Positions 1-8,256 of a stretch of DNA of 64,000 bases are shown here, piece by piece (position 1 is the stretch's first letter; every line of letters begins with the position of its first letter). The notes below the pieces were generated by a model that was not told the DNA's origin, searched no databases, and saw only the letters and a program-made list of their open reading frames with translations. Position numbers and translations under genes: made by a program. Source of the DNA: CAVPKN01 sp963832835 (GTDB lineage Bacteria > Chlamydiota > Chlamydiia > Chlamydiales > JAAKFR01); NCBI GenBank assembly GCA_963832835.1, contig CAWHVD010000001.1, positions 558,001-622,000 on the forward strand. The letters run 5' to 3'.

Positions 1-114
1 GAGGTTTATTTGCAAGAGCCTTTCACACAACTAGCTGAGCTCTATGATAGATTAAAAGATCGTTATCCAAAGCATTATAATGACAACGGTTATATCGGTT
101 CCCACATCCGTTAA
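1..114 (+). CDS. 3' end of an unidentified gene (partial)
   Basis: An open frame enters from the left edge and ends at TAA (112-114), giving a 37-residue C-terminus ending in the residues GYIGSHIR. I do not recognise the family. It overlaps the next small frame by 35 nt, an arrangement often seen in toxin-antitoxin or other coupled small-gene pairs, but nothing in the residues proves that. Only the tail is visible, so no function is offered. Confidence 0.4.
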   Translation, partial: EVYLQEPFTQLAELYDRLKDRYPKHYNDNGYIGSHIR

Positions 115-217
115 TGAGGTATCTCAGAGATTCGAAAAAGACCGATTGGAAATGGTATTACTCCATAAATATCATCAATGGCGTATTGTACCCACGCCAG
201 AGGAATTGATAGAGTGA
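80..217 (+). CDS. small hypothetical protein, 45 aa
   Basis: An ATG at 80 opens a 45-residue frame ending at TGA 215-217. The product is charged and would be soluble (residues such as RFEKDRLEM and PTPEELIE). It starts inside the end of the preceding partial gene in a different frame. No clear Shine-Dalgarno sequence precedes it. The protein-like composition argues for a real gene or gene remnant, but it could be chance. A coupled small gene or a frameshifted continuation of the upstream gene are both possible. Confidence 0.3.
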   Translation: MTTVISVPTSVNEVSQRFEKDRLEMVLLHKYHQWRIVPTPEELIE

Positions 218-365
218 ACTTGTCTCAGCCAACTGACCAAATTCATCATCCGCGAAAAGTACATCCCCTCCCACCGCAAATGAATCTATTCCTGATTTAG
301 GCTTTACAAAAATTTTACAGAAAAGCAACCATCTTTTCTTTTATCCATAACTTGAGTGTCAAAAA

Positions 366-1841
366 ATGTCAGTATCAAATGCAAAAATCCCGTTCCAACC
401 CGGCTTAGCGCTGGGTTCAATCGTAAGAGGTGACACAATCAAAAAGATGGAAAAGTATGGAGAAGTGCTTTCCTTGATTGAAAAAGTACAACAGGAAATG
501 CGCGAACTAGAGCATGGACTTGCTGTCGTACAAGAAAAACGCACAGTCATTAGTCAAAAGAAAGAAAAAACAGCAGTGGATACGCATCTGGAAAGATTGT
601 ATACATCGCAAGTAGAGGGATTAAATACTAGATTAAGGGCATTGCCCGCAAGATTAGAAGCAGTCACGACAGTTGAGCTCCCCTCCTTTTCAAATATTAC
701 AACCGGTCTAGAAAGTCCCATTGATTTTGACATTACTAAAGTTAAAACAGATAGTAGAGGTTTTGACAGTGTTGTTTTTAGCTCTCAGTATATCGACCTG
801 AATGAAAGTAACCAGAGGATGCAAGATAAAATAGAGCAAAGCTCAAGCTCTAACAGCATGAGCATAGGGGGAGGTTATTGTGGTTTTTCAGCGAGCGGTT
901 CATTTTCTTGGTCAAGCGGAGCAATGAAACGTGTGGGCGAAATTAAAAATCAAGGTCACGCTTCAAAGATATTGCTCATTAATGCGATGGTAACAACTCG
1001 TAATGTCCGATTTTTTAAACATAGGAGTTACGATGTAATTAAACTACAGAATATTTTAGGTGCAATGCGGTCTTCTGACGATACAGAAGCGCTGAAGGAA
1101 AAGGGGATTACATTTGATGGTGACAAAAAATGCGTTTATTTACTGACAGAAGCTGTCATGGGAGGCTCATTTTCAGCCATTGTAACTTATTTAAAAGAAG
1201 ATACAACCCGAGGAAACACCGATGACCAATCCCAGCACTCTTCATTTTCCCCTATTAACGTAAAAGCGAAGGGTGGGTTTGTTAAAGGCAAGTACAGCAA
1301 TTCCCAGCAAAAAGCAAACGAATCTCATAACGATGATCTCCACAACCGTGGCAATATCAATGTTTCGATTGAATTCATTGCACAAGGTGCGATCCCCTCA
1401 CTAGCTAGAGATAGCGTTATGCGTGAGGCCTTAAAATATCAGAATCAAAACTCCAGAAAGTACCATTCAAGTGGAAGCGAAGGAAGTTCTGTGAAGGATC
1501 GTCAAGCCCAATTACAGAAGGCTACCTACGAAACCATCAACATGGTTCAGCAAACAAAAGTAGAAAAAGAAGAGATAAACATTCATTCCCCCAATGGTGT
1601 TTTAAAAGCTTATGATGAATTTTGCAGTGAAATCACAAACGATCCCTCATGTGGCATCCCTGTAGGATTTAACTATACAGTGCTCACACAAGATCAAATT
1701 ACTACCGAAATAGCAAAAGCGGCTATTTGTTTAAGCTCTTCAAGCCCTACAGGTTCTAAGGCTAGCGGGCAGTCTGAACAAGTGGCTCAACTGGTTGAAC
1801 CTAAACCGATAGCCAAAGTTGCTAGCGGGGCAAAAAAATGA
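366..1841 (+). CDS. hypothetical protein, first gene of GTPase operon (paralogue of next gene)
   Basis: A 491-residue protein of no family I recognise. Residues about 20-100 are charged and predicted coiled coil. A Ser/Gly-rich stretch follows (about 155-185, GGGYCGFSASGSFSW), then an alpha/beta-looking region. Two short motifs, MGGSF near residue 260 and QGAIPSLAR near 340, recur in the downstream gene as LGGVF and QGAIPPTES; both proteins also end with a 'CGIP/CGFP' segment. The two are therefore diverged paralogues. There is no signal peptide. The Gly/Ser-rich blocks between coiled-coil ends vaguely recall pore-forming or MACPF-like proteins, but no signature motif supports that. Its stop overlaps the next start (ATGA), so the two are coupled. 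No obvious SD precedes ATG 366. Confidence 0.75.
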   Translation: MSVSNAKIPFQPGLALGSIVRGDTIKKMEKYGEVLSLIEKVQQEMRELEHGLAVVQEKRTVISQKKEKTAVDTHLERLYTSQVEGLNTRLRALPARLEAVTTVELPSFSNITTGLESPIDFDITKVKTDSRGFDSVVFSSQYIDLNESNQRMQDKIEQSSSSNSMSIGGGYCGFSASGSFSWSSGAMKRVGEIKNQGHASKILLINAMVTTRNVRFFKHRSYDVIKLQNILGAMRSSDDTEALKEKGITFDGDKKCVYLLTEAVMGGSFSAIVTYLKEDTTRGNTDDQSQHSSFSPINVKAKGGFVKGKYSNSQQKANESHNDDLHNRGNINVSIEFIAQGAIPSLARDSVMREALKYQNQNSRKYHSSGSEGSSVKDRQAQLQKATYETINMVQQTKVEKEEINIHSPNGVLKAYDEFCSEITNDPSCGIPVGFNYTVLTQDQITTEIAKAAICLSSSSPTGSKASGQSEQVAQLVEPKPIAKVASGAKK

Positions 1842-2791
1842 GTGCTGGAGTATTTACAAGCGGAACTAACCTCATTCAAAGAACTCTCCCCTGTTTCCCA
1901 GGCTACGCGATGGGAGGGATCATTCGCACAGGAGACCTTGAACTTCCCTATCTTGAGCAACAAATCATGGATCTTTATACCGAAATACAAAATATAGAGA
2001 GTCAGAAAGTCCGCTTAAAGGTGCCCAGCAATGAAATAAAAGATCCTCAAAGAGAGCTCGCCATTTTCTGCTCCCGAATAGAAAAACTTAAATTAACCAT
2101 AACAAATGTATCTAAATTAATTGAAGCGTTTCAAAAAGATAAGGAGGAAAGCCCCTTTTCCGAAACAATGCTTCCTGTCGATTACAACAGATCACGCCTA
2201 GAATATAGGCACAGATCTGATGAATCCGAAAACATGCACTTTATTATCGTTAAAAAACAAACCGCAAAAACTCAAATTGAGGACTTTACTCAACATTTAA
2301 CGAAAATGCGGTATTTACCCACGGTCATAGGCTTAATTGAACAGATTTCAGGGAGTGTTCTTAATCAGGCAAAACAAGATGATCAGGAAGTCTGTTTATT
2401 GGGATCCTTCATCACATTATCTCATGTAAGAGTAATCGATCCCATCGTCATACGAGAAAATGCTAAACTTAGCAAAGAGCTTACAAACAGAGAAACAGCA
2501 GTTAAATATTCTGTCATCAGTGAATCTGTCTTAGGGGGAGTCTTTATTGGTTTTGGCGTCCGTATTTCTAAACATCAAGAAGTAGAACAAGATGTAAAAT
2601 CAATTACAGCTCGTCTTCATGCGTTTTCCTTTGTTAGTCAGGGCGCCATCCCACCCACTGAAAGCTTTAACCTATGGGACACCTATAATAGCTGGAAGAA
2701 AAAACTCACATCAGATGAGCACTGCGGATTTCCGATTGCGTTTAAGGTCAGGAATCTTATAGATGTTTTGGAGGAAAATGGAATACTTTAA
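1838..2791 (+). CDS. hypothetical protein, second gene of GTPase operon
   Basis: A 317-residue shorter paralogue of the preceding gene. It has an N-terminal segment resembling the first protein's start (FPGYAMGGIIRTGD against FQPGLALGSIVRGD), a coiled coil at about 30-100, then the shared motifs LGGVF (about 238) and QGAIP (about 272), and a C-terminus with the CGFP segment. It lacks the Ser/Gly-rich block and the long C-terminal tail of its neighbour. It starts inside the upstream stop codon and is followed 14 nt later by the GTPase gene, so all three are probably co-expressed and may act together. Function unknown. Confidence 0.75.
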   Translation: MSAGVFTSGTNLIQRTLPCFPGYAMGGIIRTGDLELPYLEQQIMDLYTEIQNIESQKVRLKVPSNEIKDPQRELAIFCSRIEKLKLTITNVSKLIEAFQKDKEESPFSETMLPVDYNRSRLEYRHRSDESENMHFIIVKKQTAKTQIEDFTQHLTKMRYLPTVIGLIEQISGSVLNQAKQDDQEVCLLGSFITLSHVRVIDPIVIRENAKLSKELTNRETAVKYSVISESVLGGVFIGFGVRISKHQEVEQDVKSITARLHAFSFVSQGAIPPTESFNLWDTYNSWKKKLTSDEHCGFPIAFKVRNLIDVLEENGIL

Positions 2792-2805
2792 TAGGAACAA
2801 ACAAA

Positions 2806-5800
2806 ATGCATAGTGTAAGCACTTCATCAGGTTTTGCAGGTCAACAGGCCTACAAACGAGCGTTAGATATGTTTAAGTATCGCCTCCAAGAGTTCATGGA
2901 TGATCAGCCCGAAGCAGCAAGATACGTCGTTGAAACACTCAGGCAAATACCTGGTGCTGCTTTATTAGATACAGATCATGGCCCGCTGCATGGAGTTGAG
3001 CTTTCGAGATTAAATCAGATCATGAGCGCATGCGTTAGAAAAACCAATGAAGCGGCACTTAGATTTCTCAACGAAAATCCTATAGATGTAGACAATGCAA
3101 TGGCAAAAGTAGAGAAAGTCAAATCCGACTTTGGAATCATTTGCGAGAGATTTCCCATCCTAGAAGAAGTCCCTATAAATCGGAGAAATTTTGCTGTAGA
3201 TATCAATATTCCCCCTGAAGAAGCCTGCCCCCTCATCGGAATAAAACTAAGTAACCCCGCAGAAGAATTAACCATTGATGACAGCATTAAACTCTTAACC
3301 ACGTGCATCAAATATGGAGAAGCCCAGGCAGAAAAGATCAAAGAAAAACAAGCAATCATTGTAATCGGGAATACAGGGGCTGGTAAAAGCACCCTAGTGA
3401 ATTACCTCTATGGATGCAAGATGGAGAGAAAGAGCGTTGTAGAGTTAGGATTGAATCCTGCAGACTTTCTAACAAAGGTACTTGTTCGGGTTAAGCCCAC
3501 CTCAGAAAAACCAGAAATTATGAAGATAGGACATACAAATAAATCCCAGACATTTATGCCTGAAATAGCAATAGCAGAAGAGGGTCTGATTTATTGCGAT
3601 TGTCCTGGATTTTTAGACAATCGAGGCGCTGAGATTAATATTGCAAATGCAGTAAACATCAAAAGAACCCTAGAAGCTGCCAAATCGATTAAAGTGATCA
3701 TCCTCATCAACTACAGCAGCTTAGAGGCTGATAGGGGAAGAGGTTTTAGAGAAATGATTCAAATCGCTTGTAGTCTATTTGGTTCAAGGGAAAATTTGCT
3801 CAGGTATAGAGAATCCATCCTCTTGGGAGTGACTCAAATCCGATTAGCTCAACCTGGAGAAGATCCCGATCCTTTACAGTCGTTGAGAGATAGAATTGCA
3901 GGAACGGATGTGGACGTCTTTGATAATGCTGCATTGAGTGAACTGTCCAGGTGCCTTTTTATTTATGACCCCACGGATCGAAAAAATCTAGAATACGAAG
4001 GAGCGCTGGAGAGAGGAGAGCTCATAGGTAAAATCAGCTCCCTGACCCCCCTTAGCAAGAGTGCAGGTATCTTTCAAACAGCCCTTAATGCTGATGACGA
4101 AAAAAAACTTAAAGAGATTGCAAACAAAATGCATGAACGGGTAGTACAAGCTCTTCAAGAAAAGGATTTTAAAAAAGCCGCCTCATTTGCCAAGAACCTA
4201 CAACCTTTAGAGGCGATTGGGCATCGCTTTGTAAATGAACTTTTAGCTGAAAACGATAGACAGATCTCTAAGTATTTTAGCGACATTGTATCTGAATTTA
4301 AAATTGAGTGCGCCAGGCAAGACCTTGATAAAGCCAAGGATATATTAGCAGAATTGGAAACCGCAGCTCAAGAATTTGGAGCCAGGCTTGAAATCGAAGA
4401 TTTAGACAAACTCAAAGCTGATTACCAAGAGTGCGCCAACCAGAAAAAATTTCATGAAGAAAAAAACCGGATCGATAGAGAGATCACACAATTTAAAGAG
4501 CACTGCCATTTTGAGCGCTTTGAGTTAGCAAGCTCTATTTTAACAACCCTTGAAACGGCCCCTTCCCAGTTTATCACTAACCCCAATCTAATAAAATTCG
4601 AAAACGAACTCAGAAACTACATCGATTTAACCACACATCAGAACACTTATCAATCTTCTAAAGAACGCTACGACGAGCGTATTGCAAGAGAAAGGGAGCA
4701 AGCCGAACAACGTCAGGTGGATCAAAAAATTGATATATTCAGGAGCTATTGTAAAAATAAGAATTTTGTGGAAGCAAAGAAGATCTTGAAAGAACTAAAA
4801 AATGTTAATACAAGGTATATCAACATCACCACTCACGAAACCTATTACCAGGGACGCATCAATAAACTAGTTGCAAGAGAAAGGGAGCAAGCCGAACAAC
4901 TTCAGGTGATTCAAAAAATCGGTGTATTCAAGAGCTATTGTAAAAAAAAGAATTTTGTGGAAGCAGAGAAGATCTTGAACGAACTAAAAACCGTTAATAC
5001 AATCGACATCACCACTCACAAAACCTATTACCAGAGATGTGTCAATAAGGGAAACGTACAACTGCTAAAAGGGGAAATTGACAGTAAAAAAACCTTCCTC
5101 AATCAATATTGTGCAGCTAATCACTTGGGTGATGCAGAAAACATTCTAAACGAGTTTGCAAGTTTCACTGCACAATGTATACAAAGCAATCCCGAATTAA
5201 AAGGATTTGAACAGGAATTAGACGCTCACATCCAGCTGAGCCTCCTTTGCTCTCAGTACCAAGTGCAAATCAAGAACAAAGTCGATTCATTCAACATCTT
5301 CTTACAAACCGAAAATTTAACAGAAGCAAAGAAGATCCTAGATGAACTAAAAAAGGTCGATTTGAGGTATGTGACTATAAGCACTCTCCAGCTGCAATAT
5401 AAAGAATGTTCAGATCGTTATATACAAAAGTTTGCCTTTGGCAAAGACCGCTGGGCTACCCACTATGGAGATATTGGCATCGAGCCCCCGCTACCTCCCG
5501 ACATACATAACATCCTTGAGAGCCCTTGCCCCTTTTGCCCCGGTAAAAAGGTCAAAGAGACCCACCTGCTCACCCTTATTCCTGCCACGATCAATGGTGT
5601 CCCCCTCACCCTCAACAAACTTGGAAAGCTCATCGAGAACCCCAGGAAAGGTAACAGAACAAGGTATCGCGACTACGATGTTACAAGAGAGCTCGGTGAT
5701 ATACCTGTCAAGCAGGCGCATTGGGTCTTGATGTCCCGGAAGGTAATCCCTGAGGGCGAACAACTAGCCAGACATCCCCATTATCAATTACCCCAAGCCA

Positions 5801-6021
5801 TTGAGGCGGCTGTGTGTATATTGATGGAGTTTGTTGTCTCTGGGGTTCATTTATATGACGATAAGCCATGGACCGGTACGCAATGTATGGAGAGTCCGAT
5901 CGTTGTTGGGGGCTTTGTCCCAGCTGGCCTCATTGTCAGCATGCACAACTCCAACTTCGTCAGCGGCCTCTTCGGCGTTGGTGCCCTCCGGAAGTTCCCT
6001 CCGGAAGTTCTAGGCCATTGA
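2806..6021 (+). CDS. large P-loop GTPase with helical repeats and chlamydial C-terminal domain
   Basis: A 1071-residue protein with four parts. Residues 1-180 are helical. A TRAFAC-type GTPase domain has Walker A GNTGAGKST (188-196) and switch II DCPGF (265-269); a canonical NKxD G4 motif is not evident. Residues about 440-870 are charged helical repeats built on 'F..YC......EAKKIL.EL'. A C-terminal domain (about 875-1064) has a CPFCPG pair, WVLMSRKV, EAAVCILMEFVVSG and GGFVPAGL; I recall this domain from other environmental chlamydial proteins. The nearest general analogues are AIG1/septin-like GTPases. AGGA precedes ATG 2806. A 13-bp duplication near the 3' end changes the last residues. 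With no signal peptide it is cytosolic or a secreted effector; effector status is inference. Confidence 0.85.
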   Translation: MHSVSTSSGFAGQQAYKRALDMFKYRLQEFMDDQPEAARYVVETLRQIPGAALLDTDHGPLHGVELSRLNQIMSACVRKTNEAALRFLNENPIDVDNAMAKVEKVKSDFGIICERFPILEEVPINRRNFAVDINIPPEEACPLIGIKLSNPAEELTIDDSIKLLTTCIKYGEAQAEKIKEKQAIIVIGNTGAGKSTLVNYLYGCKMERKSVVELGLNPADFLTKVLVRVKPTSEKPEIMKIGHTNKSQTFMPEIAIAEEGLIYCDCPGFLDNRGAEINIANAVNIKRTLEAAKSIKVIILINYSSLEADRGRGFREMIQIACSLFGSRENLLRYRESILLGVTQIRLAQPGEDPDPLQSLRDRIAGTDVDVFDNAALSELSRCLFIYDPTDRKNLEYEGALERGELIGKISSLTPLSKSAGIFQTALNADDEKKLKEIANKMHERVVQALQEKDFKKAASFAKNLQPLEAIGHRFVNELLAENDRQISKYFSDIVSEFKIECARQDLDKAKDILAELETAAQEFGARLEIEDLDKLKADYQECANQKKFHEEKNRIDREITQFKEHCHFERFELASSILTTLETAPSQFITNPNLIKFENELRNYIDLTTHQNTYQSSKERYDERIAREREQAEQRQVDQKIDIFRSYCKNKNFVEAKKILKELKNVNTRYINITTHETYYQGRINKLVAREREQAEQLQVIQKIGVFKSYCKKKNFVEAEKILNELKTVNTIDITTHKTYYQRCVNKGNVQLLKGEIDSKKTFLNQYCAANHLGDAENILNEFASFTAQCIQSNPELKGFEQELDAHIQLSLLCSQYQVQIKNKVDSFNIFLQTENLTEAKKILDELKKVDLRYVTISTLQLQYKECSDRYIQKFAFGKDRWATHYGDIGIEPPLPPDIHNILESPCPFCPGKKVKETHLLTLIPATINGVPLTLNKLGKLIENPRKGNRTRYRDYDVTRELGDIPVKQAHWVLMSRKVIPEGEQLARHPHYQLPQAIEAAVCILMEFVVSGVHLYDDKPWTGTQCMESPIVVGGFVPAGLIVSMHNSNFVSGLFGVGALRKFPPEVLGH
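4681..5049 (+). repeat. in-frame tandem duplication inside the GTPase repeat array
   Basis: Two successive units begin with nearly identical DNA (ttgcaagagaaagggagcaa at 4682 and 4871), an offset of 189 bp or 63 codons. Each encodes AREREQAEQ followed by a helical module with the core SYCK.KNFVEA.KIL. The second copy has lost two codons in its distal half. The high nucleotide identity points to a recent duplication. Confidence 0.85.
5984..6009 (+). repeat. 13-bp tandem duplication at GTPase 3' end
   Basis: The unit ccctccggaagtt occurs twice in a row. In the current frame the protein reads LRKF then continues PPEVLGH to TGA at 6019. With one unit removed the frame would read LRKF-TAG, using the TAG at 6011-6013. 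The duplication is the simplest explanation of the seven extra residues. Confidence 0.85.
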
Positions 6022-6238
6022 TTGGAACATTGGCACTTGTATGGCCATTGTTTTTTTTTGTGCTTGCCCTTCGCCTGCTCCAGGGGCAGGGGTGAAGGCC
6101 TCCAGCATTTCCTAGCAGCAGGGTTTGTCCTAGAATCATTTTTGTCGCAGCCTGAGAGGCTGAGAGAATGATATGATTCTCAGATTAACCGAACCTCTAA
6201 AATAGTGAATCTGCCTCTTATATCAATCCAAAGAAATA

Positions 6239-6300
6239 ATACCATTTCCAGAAAATAAAGCCATGAAGTGGCACTGGGTAACATGACAGATTTGGATGAT
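6239..6300. repeat. family 1 palindromic repeat, left half only
   Basis: The 62 bp from ataccatttccagaaaataa through acagatttggatgat match the left arm of the 163-bp family 1 element (complete copies at 18876, 22644, 28109, 33544, 34661, 36343). The match stops exactly where a family 2 element begins. Confidence 0.85.
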
Positions 6301-6480
6301 CCTAAAAACGGCAGTTCGAGATGGTAAAGTGATGCAAGATTTTGATTTAGAATCACTTTTAATAGGGGGCGCACATTCCCAAATGGTGAAGGGGCCCCTA
6401 ATGGAAGCGATTCTGGATCAAAAGATTGCGTCAAAACCTAGATTCGGCAGTTCGAGTCAGTAAAGAAGTGTCGTTTTAGG
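6301..6480. repeat. family 2 palindromic repeat, degenerate and nested in family 1
   Basis: From 6301 the sequence follows the family 2 element at 41502 (cctaaaaacggcagttcgag and onward) to about 6434. Then a second, degenerate family 2-like end occurs (cctagattcggcagttcgag at 6437) and the block finishes at gtcgttttagg (6480). It looks like an element with a damaged right end or two overlapping copies. The gene-free stretch 6022-6554 holds only these repeats and the rpsD terminator. Confidence 0.75.
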
Positions 6481-6492
6481 TTTATGTTGGGT

Positions 6493-6532
6493 AAAAAAAA
6501 TCGCCTGACGTGTGTACGTACAGGCGATTTTT
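6493..6532 (-). terminator. rho-independent terminator of rpsD
   Basis: Complementary arms tcgcctg (6501-6507) and caggcga (6521-6527) enclose a loop. On the minus strand the hairpin is followed by a run of eight T. It lies 22 nt past the rpsD stop. A shorter T run on the plus strand could make it bidirectional. Confidence 0.85.
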
Positions 6533-6554
6533 ATTAGAGCTTGCAAACGGTCGA

Positions 6555-7181
6555 TTAGGTTTTGTGGGAGAGGAATTCGCAGACGACTGGAATGTTGATG
6601 GGAAGGGGCAGTTGGCCCTCGATTTGTTCCATTGAAGGAGCCATCAATAATCTGCCGGCGAATTGGTCTTTGTTGAGTGAAAGATAATCGGGCGTTTGTT
6701 GGGAAGATGTTTCTAAAGCATCGATGATGGCTTTAGATGTGCGAGATTTCTGGCGGATGGAAATTTCGGTGCCGGGCTTCACAAAGAAGGAGCGGCGGTC
6801 GACTTTTTTGCCATTCACGAGGATGTGCCCGTGAGAAACGAGCTGTTGCGCAGCGAAAATGGTGCGTGCGAAACGAAGGCGATAGACAAGCATGTCCAAA
6901 CGGCACTCGAGATGCTGCATGAAAAGTTGGGAGGTATTCCCTTTTTCCGCGACAGCTCGCTTAAAAATTTTAACCAATTGCTTTTCCATGAGCATGCCGT
7001 AGCAAGCCTTAAGCTTTTGCTTTTCTTCAAGCTGGATGCCATAGTCCGATTTTTTACGACGGCGGGCGCCATGCTGGCCGGGAGGGTTCGCCTTGCGCAG
7101 TAAGGGGTTGCGAGCGCGGCCGAACAGATTTGCGCCGAACTTACGGGCGATACGGTTTTTGGGACCTCGATAACGTGCCAT
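6555..7181 (-). CDS. rpsD: 30S ribosomal protein S4
   Basis: A 208-residue primary rRNA-binding protein of the small subunit. It begins MARYRGPKNRIARKFG, a standard bacterial S4 start, although an in-frame ATG lies 11 codons further upstream. GGAGAAAG sits 5 nt before the chosen ATG. The S4 RNA-binding fold is visible at about 95-155 (RLDMLVYRLRFA, then GHILVNGKKVDRRS). Length is normal. It is a single-gene unit with its own terminator, outside any ribosomal protein operon, as in Chlamydia. Confidence 0.97.
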   Translation of the reverse strand: MARYRGPKNRIARKFGANLFGRARNPLLRKANPPGQHGARRRKKSDYGIQLEEKQKLKACYGMLMEKQLVKIFKRAVAEKGNTSQLFMQHLECRLDMLVYRLRFARTIFAAQQLVSHGHILVNGKKVDRRSFFVKPGTEISIRQKSRTSKAIIDALETSSQQTPDYLSLNKDQFAGRLLMAPSMEQIEGQLPLPINIPVVCEFLSHKT

Positions 7182-7275
7182 TCTTTCTCCTGAATCAATA
7201 AGAGGTGAGATCATAGCCTGAGGGGCGATTTTCTACAATAGATTTATTCTGTCCATTTCTCTAGTATAGTCCACC

Positions 7276-8256
7276 ATGGAATACGTTGCTTTAGCCTACT
7301 ATCTGTTTGTTAAGTTGGAAGATCCTCAGAGCGAGGTGAAAAAACATAAGAAATTCTTTGATGGCAAAGAGTGCTCAGGTCGGATCTATCTCTCTGAAGA
7401 GGGGATTAATGGACAGATGAGCGCTTCTGTTACCGACGCTGAAGCCTATATGGCGTGGTTAAAATCTGATGTCCGTTTTTCGAAAATGTCTTTTAAAATC
7501 CACGCGATCCACGAACTCATTTTTCCTCGTGTATCGGTGAAATACCGGTCGCAATTGGTGGCTCTAGATGAGAAGGTCGATCCTAGCGAGGGGGGAGTGC
7601 ATGTGTCTCCCTCTGAGTGGAAAAAAATGCTCGAAAGTGGCGACTATCTTGTCTTGGATGTCCGTAACCGCTACGAGTGGGAGATTGGCCATTTTGAAGG
7701 AGCTGTGCTGCCACCGCTCGAGACATTCCGTGAATTTCCTGAGTATGCCGAAAAGTTGAGTCATGAGCTTGACCCAAAGGCCACTAAGGTCATGATGTAC
7801 TGCACAGGTGGCATCCGCTGCGAGCTTTATTCGGCCCTTCTTAAAAAGAAGGGCTTCAATGAGGTATTCCAGCTCGAGGGAGGCGTGATCCAATATGGGC
7901 TAGACGAAGGGGCCGATCACTGGAAAGGGAAGCTATTTGTTTTTGATGACAGGTTAGCTGTGCCGATCGATGGCAAAGAGTGTGCTCCGATCGCACATTG
8001 CCGCCACTGTCAGCTGCCATGCGACATCTACTACAACTGCGCCAATATGGATTGTAACGAGCTGTTCATTTGTTGTACTTCTTGTTATGAGGCATACAAA
8101 GGATGCTGCTGTCATGCCTGTACAACAATGCCTCGGCTGCGTGCTCTAGATCTTCGTGCAGGCAATAAGCCTTTTAAGAGGAAGCACGCGTGCTCCGTAC
8201 TAAATCAAGGATCCTGCTCTGTGTCTGCCGAGTCGTTACCGTCAAACCCGGCTTGA
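7276..8256 (+). CDS. trhO: tRNA uridine(34) hydroxylase TrhO (rhodanese-domain protein)
   Basis: A 326-residue UPF0176/YceA family protein that catalyses oxygen-dependent formation of 5-hydroxyuridine at the tRNA wobble position. An N-terminal acylphosphatase-like domain (EEGINGQMS near 44) precedes a rhodanese domain (about 117-210) with the active-site loop CTGGIRCE, catalytic C176. The C-terminus has a Cys-rich metal-binding region (CRHCQLPC, CANMDCNELFICC, CCCHAC). The gene diverges from rpsD. Its last 83 nt overlap the convergent gene at 8174, so its final residues share DNA with the other gene's C-terminus. Confidence 0.93.
   Translation: MEYVALAYYLFVKLEDPQSEVKKHKKFFDGKECSGRIYLSEEGINGQMSASVTDAEAYMAWLKSDVRFSKMSFKIHAIHELIFPRVSVKYRSQLVALDEKVDPSEGGVHVSPSEWKKMLESGDYLVLDVRNRYEWEIGHFEGAVLPPLETFREFPEYAEKLSHELDPKATKVMMYCTGGIRCELYSALLKKKGFNEVFQLEGGVIQYGLDEGADHWKGKLFVFDDRLAVPIDGKECAPIAHCRHCQLPCDIYYNCANMDCNELFICCTSCYEAYKGCCCHACTTMPRLRALDLRAGNKPFKRKHACSVLNQGSCSVSAESLPSNPA

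Noticed and set aside
366..1841. MACPF/perforin assignment for the first operon protein
   Set aside because: The Gly/Ser-rich pattern is suggestive only; the diagnostic signature was not found.
6180..6434. An 84-codon frame across the nested repeats
   Set aside because: Entirely repeat-derived; the same frame recurs wherever the element lies.
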